A stretch of 64,000 nucleotides of DNA, taken from positions 1-64,000 of the forward strand of contig CAAGAO010000028.1 of the NCBI GenBank assembly GCA_900767835.1, read 5' to 3'. The translations under genes and the position numbers were made by a program. The notes beneath the pieces were generated by a model. That model was given only the letters and a program-made list of their open reading frames with translations. It was not told the origin of the DNA and searched no databases. The stretch's first letter is position 1. The number at the start of each line of letters is the position of its first letter. The DNA comes from Clostridia bacterium (GTDB lineage Bacteria; Bacillota; Clostridia; Christensenellales; UBA1242). Below, one piece after another: positions 17,377 to 23,876 of this stretch.

Positions 17377-18589
17377 ATGAAAAATAAAAATATATGTTTA
17401 TATATTTAAAGATTTTTCAAAAAACTTGTGTTTTTTTTACAATACTGCTTTTAGTTTAAATAGTAGTTTTGTTAGTATTGGAACTTCTAGTTATCCATTT
17501 AGAGGAATATTTAAAAGTAAAGACGTAAGTTGTAGAATTTCCAACTTAAACAAACCTTTGTTTGGTTATACCAATGGGGCAAACATAAGTTATATTGAAA
17601 TCGAATCTGGAAATATTAGTTATAATTCAAACTATGTTGGAAGTGTAGTTGGAAATGCAACAAACTCAACAATAAATAAATGTTATAATTTAGCATCAGT
17701 TTCCAACACAAAATCATCAGGAACAATTTATACTGGCGGTATTGTTGGCTATGCCACAGGTGGTAGCATAAGAGAATGTACAAATGCGTCTAATGTTGGA
17801 AACTCTAGTGATAAAGTTGACAAATCGTATGTTGGTGGAATTTTTGGCTATGCAGAACCAACTGTTAATATTTCAGATTGTGTTGTACATAACCCAAATA
17901 GAAACATATCTATAATAGCAAAAGCAAAAACCACTAAAACTGATAGTGTGGTAAGGTCAACAAACGATAGTGTTTATTATTCAAAACTTGAAGCAGTAAA
18001 CCAAAAAGCACAAGACGCTTTAAATAATGCAAAGTCGGTATTGGCAAGTAAAGAAAATACCGAGTATAAGTTCTTTTTAAAATTCTAGGCACAATCTACT
18101 AACATGAATATTTTAACCCCAAGTGAAGCAATCACGCGTACGGTTAAGTTTGAAAATAATGGTTTCTTTGGTCCAGTTACAAATGGTTCAACATATTGTT
18201 GCTATTATTACGAAAAAGAACCATCTTATAAAAGAGAAATCAAAGTTAATAATGGCGATAATTTATATAACACAAGTAAAAGTCAACAAACAGAACATTC
18301 AAACATTGCAAGATTTGGTAAACAAAAACTAATCTTCACCAATAGTGGTGCAACAATGTATGTAAGAGTTAATAATAGCACTAATACTGCATTAACTACA
18401 ATTAATGAATGTAATTATGAAAATTCATTATTGTCATTAAGAGGTTCAAGTTGTGGTTCGAGTCTTACGACATTGACCAACAAAGTTAAAAGTGAATTAA
18501 GTTCAAATGTGTGGGGAACAGAATCTTCATTAGAAAATGGCTATCCACATTTAAAATATCGTTACTGGCAATATTATGCCGAAGGCTAA
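17377..18589 (+). pseudogene. Decayed GLUG-type surface protein gene
   Basis: An ATG at 17377 codes for MKNKNICLYI then stops; a neighbouring frame is open from 17381 onward to an in-frame TAG at 18086-18088, then continues to TAA at 18587-18589. The middle carries GGIVGYATGGSIRECTN, a GLUG-like repeat, and the C terminus (VWGTESSLENGYPHLKYRYW) matches that of the proteins at 31500 and 33390 (VWAYSSLINDGYPHL). So a secreted protein of that family lost its N-terminal part and gained a frameshift and an amber codon. The part after the amber codon (18104 on) may still be readable but has no evident binding site. It abuts the phage holin gene, which may mark an insertion edge. Confidence 0.7.
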
Positions 18590-18613
18590 AACTTTGTAAA
18601 AGAACCTAAAATT

Positions 18614-18651
18614 AAATCGTCTCTGCTAAAAATGCAAGAGATGATTTTTTT
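18614..18651 (+). terminator. Hairpin terminator
   Basis: AAATCGTCTCTGC pairs with GCAAGAGATGATTT (one bulge, one G-U), ending in seven T. It closes the decayed surface-protein gene. Confidence 0.65.
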
Positions 18652-18670
18652 GTAATACGAACTATTGCTA

Positions 18671-18698
18671 TTGACAATATTTGTGGTTTCGTGATAAA
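18671..18698 (+). promoter_or_regulatory. Promoter of the 18719 gene
   Basis: TTGACA at 18671-18676, 16 bases, then GATAAA at 18693-18698. AAAGGAG and the ATG at 18719 follow. Confidence 0.6.
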
Positions 18699-18718
18699 CT
18701 GCCGATAAAGGAGAAAAT

Positions 18719-19069
18719 ATGTTTGTTGAAAGATTGAATTTGGTTGATGTTGAAAAAATTTGTAGTAGAGTTTTGGGTAGGGTAAAGCCTTATATTGGTG
18801 AAATGCCAAAATCAGTCAAAATTGATAGGTCAACATCATTTGCAGTGAATATTTCTTGGGAAGATAGTTCGTTTTTGTTCCCGAACAAATATATTATTTC
18901 TATTACAGATTTTGACATAAAATTTTATGGTTTTGAACTTGATGAAAAGGCTGTTGGCATAACAAAAAAAGTGTATTTTGATTTTATGAAAAATCGTTTT
19001 AATAACTATCAAAAAGAGTACGACTCAAACAAAGAAAAGCAAAATGAATATACCATTAATATTCGTTAA
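18719..19069 (+). CDS. Hypothetical protein
   Basis: 116 residues with a good ribosome binding site (AAAGGAG) and own promoter and terminator, so probably a real single gene. Mixed alpha/beta composition with ISWEDSSFLFPNKYIISITD in the middle and a lysine-rich helical end. I do not recognise the family. No signal peptide, no membrane segment. Being between the phage cassette and rpsB, it could be host or phage-borne. Confidence 0.6.
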   Translation: MFVERLNLVDVEKICSRVLGRVKPYIGEMPKSVKIDRSTSFAVNISWEDSSFLFPNKYIISITDFDIKFYGFELDEKAVGITKKVYFDFMKNRFNNYQKEYDSNKEKQNEYTINIR

Positions 19070-19096
19070 AGCAATGAAATTTAGTTTAATAACAAT

Positions 19097-19127
19097 AAAA
19101 AATGCACATAATGCTTGCATTTTTTTT
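19097..19127 (+). terminator. Hairpin terminator
   Basis: AAAAAATGCA and TGCATTTTTT arms with a nine-base loop and a T run. Confidence 0.65.
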
Positions 19128-19286
19128 ATAGGTATGATATTCTTTTAAAGTCATTGGACAAATTAACACCCGCTTGCAAATTTGCAAGGCGTTGCCAAAA
19201 CAAAAAAGTAGTTTAATATATATTAATTTAAAGCAATAAAATGTTTATTTGTATGAAAAATTAGTGATTGTTTTAATTGCTAAGTT

Positions 19287-19316
19287 TTGCAAATATATGT
19301 TTTGATTACTTAATAC
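19287..19316 (+). promoter_or_regulatory. Likely rpsB promoter
   Basis: TTGCAA at 19287-19292, 18 bases, TAATAC at 19311-19316, giving a leader of about 55 bases before rpsB. Confidence 0.45.
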
Positions 19317-19379
19317 TTTGGTTCTTTGCAGAGCATTAAAGCATCGGGGAAGACTAAAAACAAGGAGGATAAAAAATTT

Positions 19380-20342
19380 ATGTCAGTTATTTCAATGAAA
19401 CAACTTCTAGAAGCAGGCGTTCATTTTGGTCACCAAACAAGAAAATGGAATCCTAAAATGGCAAAATACATTTTCACTGCAAGAAATGATATTCATATCA
19501 TCAACCTAGAAGAAACATCAAATCTTGTAGACAAAGCATACTCTTTTGTTAGAGATTCTGTTGCTGCAGGAAAATCTGTTCTATTTGTAGGAACAAAAAA
19601 ACAAGCGCAAGAAGCTATTAAAGAAGAGGCAGAACGTTGCGGTATGTTCTATGTAAACAACCGTTGGCTTGGTGGTTGCCTTACAAACTTTAAAACAATT
19701 CGTAAAAGAATTGACCGCCTAAACAAATTAAACCAAATGGAAAAAGTTGGTGAATTTAACCTTTTACCTAAAAAAGAAGTTGCCATTTTAAAACACGAAA
19801 TGGAAAAACTAGAAGCAAACCTTGGCGGTATCAAAGAAATGAGAGAACTTCCAGGTGTTATCTTCTTAGTAGACTCATCAAAAGAACACATTTGTGTAAA
19901 AGAAGCAAAAAATCTTCATATCCCAGTAGTAGGTTTAATTGATACAAACTGCGACCCAGATGGTATTGATTATGTTATCCCTGGTAACGATGATGCAATT
20001 CGTTCAGTTAAACTAATTGCTTCTGCAATGGCAGATGCAGTTATTGAAGCCAGAGAAGGTGTATCTTTAACTAAAGATAATGCAGAAGAAGACGAAGATA
20101 TTGATTTAAAAGCAGTTTTAGCAGAAGTTAAACCAACTGCAAAAGAAGCAGAAGATGGCGAAAAGAAAGCAAAAAAAGCTGTTAAAAAAGTTGCTAAAAA
20201 AGAAGAAGTAGCAACTCTTCCATTAGAAAACGAAGAAAAACCAGTTGTAGTTGAAGAAGTTAAGGAAGAAGTTAAAGAAGAAGCCCCTGTTAAAAAAACA
20301 AGAGCAAAAAAAGTTAAACAAGACGAAACAAAAGGAGAATAA
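19380..20342 (+). CDS. rpsB: 30S ribosomal protein S2
   Basis: 320 residues from the ATG at 19380, which follows an AAGGAGG 11 bases upstream; an upstream in-frame TTG at 19326 is less likely. Residues 1-230 are canonical S2 (LLEAGVHFGHQTRKWNPKM, NNRWLGGCLTNFKTI, ELPGVIFLVDSSKEH, VGLIDTNCDPDGIDYVIPGND). After that comes an unusual tail of about 85 residues rich in Lys, Glu, Ala and Val (repeated VKEEVKEE and KKAVKKVAKK). Low-complexity S2 tails are known in a number of Bacillota and other groups. Forms an operon with tsf five bases downstream. Confidence 0.95.
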   Translation: MSVISMKQLLEAGVHFGHQTRKWNPKMAKYIFTARNDIHIINLEETSNLVDKAYSFVRDSVAAGKSVLFVGTKKQAQEAIKEEAERCGMFYVNNRWLGGCLTNFKTIRKRIDRLNKLNQMEKVGEFNLLPKKEVAILKHEMEKLEANLGGIKEMRELPGVIFLVDSSKEHICVKEAKNLHIPVVGLIDTNCDPDGIDYVIPGNDDAIRSVKLIASAMADAVIEAREGVSLTKDNAEEDEDIDLKAVLAEVKPTAKEAEDGEKKAKKAVKKVAKKEEVATLPLENEEKPVVVEEVKEEVKEEAPVKKTRAKKVKQDETKGE

Positions 20343-20347
20343 TTTTA

Positions 20348-20995
20348 ATGTTTACCGCTCAAGATGTTAACAAATTAAGACAAGCCACTGGTGTTGGTAT
20401 GATGGATTGCAAAAAAGCATTAACTGAAACCAATGGTGACTTTGATAAAGCAGTTGTATACCTAAGAGAAAAAGGTATGGCTGCCGCTGCTAAAAAAGCA
20501 GACAGAATTGCAGCAGAAGGTGCTGTTACATCATACATCCATATGGGTGGAAAAATTGGTGTTTTAGTAGAAGTTAACTGCGAAACAGATTTTGTTGCTC
20601 GTTCAGATAATTTCCAAGCACTTTGCAAAGATATAGCTATGCAAATTGCAGCATCAAATCCTAAATATATCCGCCGTGAAGAAGTTCCAGCAGAAGTTGT
20701 AGCAAGCGAAAGAGAAATCGCTTTACAACAAGCAATCAACGAAGGTAAAAAACCTGAATTTGCAGACAAAATCGTAAACGGAAGAATTGAAAAATTCTAT
20801 AAAGAAGTTTGTTTAATGGAACAAGAATTCGTTAAAGACCCATCAAAAGATGTAACTCAAGTTTTAAACGAAGCAGTTTTACAAATTGGTGAAAAAATCA
20901 CTGTTCGCCGTTTTGTTCGTTATGAAATGGGTGAAGGTCTTGAAAAACGCCAAGACAATTTAGCAGAAGAAGTTGCTAAAATGATGAACAAGTAA
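20348..20995 (+). CDS. tsf: Elongation factor Ts
   Basis: 215 residues, the short bacterial form. It recycles EF-Tu from GDP to GTP. The UBA-like N-terminal domain reads LRQATGVGMMDCKKAL, followed by AVVYLREKGMAAAAKKADRIAAEG and VEVNCETDFVARSDNF, the most conserved EF-Ts segments; a single core subdomain and the C-terminal GEGLEKR follow. AAAGGAG precedes the ATG. A GC-rich multi-hairpin repeat follows the stop at once. Confidence 0.96.
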   Translation: MFTAQDVNKLRQATGVGMMDCKKALTETNGDFDKAVVYLREKGMAAAAKKADRIAAEGAVTSYIHMGGKIGVLVEVNCETDFVARSDNFQALCKDIAMQIAASNPKYIRREEVPAEVVASEREIALQQAINEGKKPEFADKIVNGRIEKFYKEVCLMEQEFVKDPSKDVTQVLNEAVLQIGEKITVRRFVRYEMGEGLEKRQDNLAEEVAKMMNK

Positions 20996-21005
20996 ATGTT
21001 TTTTG

Positions 21006-21111
21006 ACTTTCTTTTTGAAAAGAAAGTAACAAAGAAAAGGTTGGGGGTTGCGATTCCCCCAAACCCCGCAAACACCCCTTGGCGAAGAAAATGCCTCGAA
21101 GGGTGGTTTGC
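21006..21111. repeat. GC-rich multi-hairpin intergenic element C
   Basis: Three consecutive hairpins: ACTTTCTTTT/AAAAGAAAGT (21006-21027), TTGGGGG/CCCCCAA (21041-21062) and GCAAACACCCCTT with GAAGGGTGGTTTGC (21068-21111). The composition is much richer in G and C than the surroundings. It starts right after the tsf stop. A reading frame through it is short and probably not a gene. It looks like a REP-type extragenic repeat of the kind present in many copies per genome. Confidence 0.6.
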
Positions 21112-21141
21112 TAGGCTAACAAGCAAAATGCAAAACATAAC

Positions 21142-21176
21142 AAAAACAACACTGTTTAAAAGCGGTGTTGTTTTTT
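21142..21176 (+). terminator. Terminator of rpsB-tsf
   Basis: AAAACAACAC and GTGTTGTTTT arms with a short loop and T run. Confidence 0.75.
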
Positions 21177-21212
21177 AATAATAGATATATGCGTTTATAA
21201 ATTATGCAAAAA

Positions 21213-21275
21213 TTTTTAATAGCAAAGTAAATTAAAACAGCAACTTTTTAATAGTTAAGTAAATTAAAGCAACAG
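21213..21275. repeat. Degenerate 32-base direct repeat
   Basis: Two adjacent copies, starting 21213 and 21245, of TTTTTAATAG followed by AAGTAAATTAAA and AGCAAC/GCAACAG, with a few differences. Between 21276 and 21415 I see nothing else. Confidence 0.5.
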
Positions 21276-21418
21276 TTTTGTTTTTTGAATTATATAAGTA
21301 TGTAAGTGTCCAGAAATCATAAATTAATCAACAATTTTTTTGCTTAAATAAATTTGTGAAAATGTTTTATGTTCATAATTATTTTAGTTTTAATTACATT
21401 AAAAGTTTTTAAAAGAGG

Positions 21419-21454
21419 TGCGGAGAGAACTTTTTGCAAAAAGTTCTCTCCGCA
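21419..21454. repeat. Palindromic intergenic element B, copy 2
   Basis: A perfect 36-base palindrome, arms TGCGGAGAGAACTTTTTG and its complement. Flank TTTTTAAAAGAGG matches the flank of copy 3 at 23641. Could terminate transcription in either direction. Confidence 0.75.
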
Positions 21455-21536
21455 TTTATTATGTTATAAAATTAAAGCATTTCGCATTTATTATGTTACA
21501 AATTTAAAATATCCAAATGAAACTAAATTTATAAAC

Positions 21537-21593
21537 AAAAAACCGCCAAAGTATTGAACAAGTTTAATGTTCAATTTATTGCTGGTGGTTTTT
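21537..21593 (-). terminator. Terminator of the XRE regulator gene
   Basis: AAAAACCGCCA and TGGTGGTTTTT arms enclose an inner hairpin ATTGAAC/GTTCAAT; T runs on both strands. Confidence 0.7.
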
Positions 21594-21897
21594 ATTTATC
21601 TTGCATACCTGATATAAAATCGTCAACACGCTGAATTTGCCTATCGTTTAAAGCAATTATTTTTATAATTAAGTCTTTTTTGTCTTCTGGAATATATCCA
21701 ATATTATTATTAAATGGTCTTTCACAAAGATAGTCTAAACTAACTCCTAAATAGTTGGCAAGTTTAGCCAAGGCTTCAATGCTTTGGTTGTTTTCGCCAT
21801 TCTCGTAATTTGAAATTGTTTTCTGTGACACTTTTGCAACATCTGCAAGCTCTTTTTGAGATAAGTTTGAGTTTAATCTTAATTCTTTAAGTTTCAT
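21592..21897 (-). CDS. XRE-family transcriptional regulator
   Basis: 101 residues from the ATG at 21897, preceded by AGGAGTG on the minus strand; a longer frame extends upstream but lacks a binding site. Residues 3-60 are a Cro/C1-type helix-turn-helix (LKELRLNSNLSQKELADVAK, then VSQKTISNYENG, and LAKLANYLGVSLDYL). The short C-terminal part (DKKDLIIKIIALNDRQIQRV) may mediate dimerisation. It faces the surface-protein gene at 22077; TTACTA/TAGTAA repeats in the shared region suggest that it represses itself and that gene. Confidence 0.85.
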   Translation of the reverse strand: MKLKELRLNSNLSQKELADVAKVSQKTISNYENGENNQSIEALAKLANYLGVSLDYLCERPFNNNIGYIPEDKKDLIIKIIALNDRQIQRVDDFISGMQDK

Positions 21898-21976
21898 TCG
21901 CACTCCTAAATGTATTTTAGGAAGAATGAACACAACTAGCAATTTTTTTCTAAAAAATAAACTAAAAGGCAAAAAA

Positions 21977-22017
21977 TTACTAAAATAGTTGACACACTAG
22001 TAAAATATTACTAAACT
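21977..22017 (+). promoter_or_regulatory. Promoter with TTACTA/TAGTAA operator-like repeats
   Basis: TTGACA at 21989-21994 and a weak TAAACT at 22012-22017 (17-base spacing) face the 22077 gene. TTACTA at 21977, TAGTAA at 21998 and TTACTA at 22008 form two nested inverted repeats; TAGTAA-N4-TTACTA at 21998-22013 is a perfect-armed palindrome overlapping the promoter. This is a likely operator for the divergent XRE protein. Confidence 0.55.
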
Positions 22018-22076
22018 TTAAAATAGAAATATAAAGTTAAAAATTTGCTTATTTCATAAAAATAAAGGAGTAAAAT

Positions 22077-23447
22077 ATGAAAAAGAAAAAAAGTGGATTT
22101 ATTTTAAGTATAGTTTCAATCTGCTTAAGTATTTTTGCTATAGCATTTGGTGTGTACTCATTAACAACAGCAAAACTTAACATTTCAGGTAGTATTGGTT
22201 TTACGGTACACGATTGTAAATTAAGTATTTCAGCATATATGTATGGTCACGCATTAACTGCTGATGGCAAACCTACAACTTTAAGCAATAAAACATATTT
22301 AATAGACAAAAACAATTCAGAAGCAACAGAAGAATCACCTTATGTTGTTTGTGATAACGATAGCGGTTTGTCATTTAATATAAATAAAGATAGTTACAAA
22401 GGTGTTTATTTTAGCAACCTTAGTTCAACTGGAACGGTTGAGCCTATTACAATTGTCATCAATTTGACTAATATTTCAAAAGATGTAGTTTGCTTTGAAG
22501 ACGCAACAACGGTTGCTTCAAATGCACAATATGAAATAACTCCTAGCACAACATTTAAAACGTTCTATGCAAGTGGTGACCAAGTTTCAGGAACAATAAC
22601 ATACACAATAATGCCAAAAGCAAATTCTGACGGCACATATTCAAGCATTACAGCTCCAGTTGATGTTTCTTTAGGTATGAGTTTTTCAAAAATTAACACA
22701 AGTATTGCATCTAACGGTTATACAGTAAATGAAACATCAAAGGCAATAACTGGTGTGCCAGCAAAAGCGGCCGACGCCCCAGACTATATTGTAATACCAT
22801 CAGTTTTTTCTGACAAAACAGATGTAACTTTTACCACTTTAGGTAGCGGTTCAAGTATTTCGAACATAGCAGATTACAAAAATGTTGTAATTCTTGAAGG
22901 TATAACCGACATTAGACAAAGTGCATTTTTTGATTGTAAAAACATAAAAAATGTTGCTCTGCCAGATGGTCTATTGACTTTTGGGGGAGATACTTTTTAC
23001 AACTGTACAAGTTTAACATCAATAACAATTCCATCAAGTGTAACAACAATAGAATCAAGTGCATTTGAAGGTTGTACAAGTTTAACATCAATAACAATTC
23101 CATCAAGTGTAACGGAAATAGGTGGCTCTGCATTTAAAGGTTGTACAAGTTTAACATCAATAACAATTCCATCAGGTGTAACAACAATAGAATCAAGTAC
23201 ATTTTCTGGTTGTACAAGTTTAACATCAATAACAATTCCATCAAGTGTAACTCTAATAAAAACCTCTGTGTTCTCAAACTGTCAAAATTTAACAAATATA
23301 TCTTTTGAAAAAACAGATAATTGGAAGTATTCAACTGATTATGGAAGAACTTATAAAGAGTTAACTCCTGACTCGTTAACAGATTCTGCTAAAAATGCAA
23401 TTAATTTTAAAGGTACTTGGAAAGGTTATTATTTCAGTAATATATAG
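22077..23447 (+). CDS. SipW/TasA-like secreted protein with BspA-type leucine-rich repeats
   Basis: 456 residues. An N-terminal KKKK plus hydrophobic segment (residues 8-31) ending in a TTA motif resembles SipW-dependent signal peptides; residues 32-210 form a beta-rich TasA/camelysin-like domain. From about residue 280 come BspA-type leucine-rich repeats of 23 residues with the core CTSLTSITIPSSVT; four units (23004-23277) are almost identical at DNA level, offset exactly 69 bases. BspA repeats mediate adhesion to host or other bacteria in known examples. AAAGGAG precedes the ATG, and the gene is probably under control of the divergent XRE regulator. No sortase motif is seen. Confidence 0.8.
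   Translation: MKKKKSGFILSIVSICLSIFAIAFGVYSLTTAKLNISGSIGFTVHDCKLSISAYMYGHALTADGKPTTLSNKTYLIDKNNSEATEESPYVVCDNDSGLSFNINKDSYKGVYFSNLSSTGTVEPITIVINLTNISKDVVCFEDATTVASNAQYEITPSTTFKTFYASGDQVSGTITYTIMPKANSDGTYSSITAPVDVSLGMSFSKINTSIASNGYTVNETSKAITGVPAKAADAPDYIVIPSVFSDKTDVTFTTLGSGSSISNIADYKNVVILEGITDIRQSAFFDCKNIKNVALPDGLLTFGGDTFYNCTSLTSITIPSSVTTIESSAFEGCTSLTSITIPSSVTEIGGSAFKGCTSLTSITIPSGVTTIESSTFSGCTSLTSITIPSSVTLIKTSVFSNCQNLTNISFEKTDNWKYSTDYGRTYKELTPDSLTDSAKNAINFKGTWKGYYFSNI
23004..23279 (+). repeat. Four 69-base tandem repeats within the LRR gene
   Basis: The string TGTACAAGTTTAACATCAAT starts at 23004, 23073, 23142 and 23211, always 69 bases apart. Differences are confined to short positions of each unit, so copy number could change by slippage or recombination without frame loss (23 codons per unit). 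Confidence 0.85.
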
Positions 23448-23640
23448 TAACCAATAAACAAATATATTTTTCTAAATTATAAAAATTAGTATTAAGACAA
23501 ATAATGATTAAAAATAATAAAAAATAATTATAAACTAATTATATTTTAAATTTTTGTTATAGTTTTTAAATTAATTAAAGAATTAAATTTTAGTGTATGC
23601 ATTATTCTTAATTATTCTTATATAAAATAAATATATATAG
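23448..23640. other. AT-rich spacer without genes
   Basis: Almost only A and T; no gene, stem or promoter that I could support before element B copy 3. The stretch 23694-23840 likewise holds nothing recognisable. Confidence 0.5.
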
Positions 23641-23652
23641 TTTTTAAAAGGG

Positions 23653-23689
23653 TGCAGGGAATAACTTTTTACAAAAAGTTGTCCCTGCA
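23653..23689. repeat. Palindromic intergenic element B, copy 3
   Basis: TGCAGGGA...TAACTTTTT pairs with AAAAAGTT...TCCCTGCA, with one bulge on each side. Upstream flank TTTTTAAAAGGG matches that of copy 2 at 21408. Confidence 0.7.
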
Positions 23690-23840
23690 TTTTTCTGTCT
23701 TTAAAAGCATTTTCATGTTTATAAAAAATAATATGCAAACTTTTTATTGCATTTTTAATTTATAAATTTTTTTTGCTTAATTTTATAGAAATTATTAATT
23801 AAAATTTTGAAATGATTATTTTTCTTGCTGACACATTTTC

Positions 23841-23869
23841 TTGATTTAGTTTTATTGTTGTTGTATAAT
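23841..23869 (+). promoter_or_regulatory. priA promoter driving a leaderless mRNA
   Basis: TTGATT at 23841-23846, 17 bases, TATAAT at 23864-23869. The priA ATG is at 23877, seven bases after the -10 box, where transcription itself should begin. No Shine-Dalgarno sequence is present. Confidence 0.65.
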
Positions 23870-23876
23870 ATTTTTA

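Noticed and set aside
20996..21178. Plus-strand reading frame of 60 codons after tsf
   Set aside because: It runs through the multi-hairpin element C and the terminator, has no ribosome binding site of its own, and its composition reflects the repeat.
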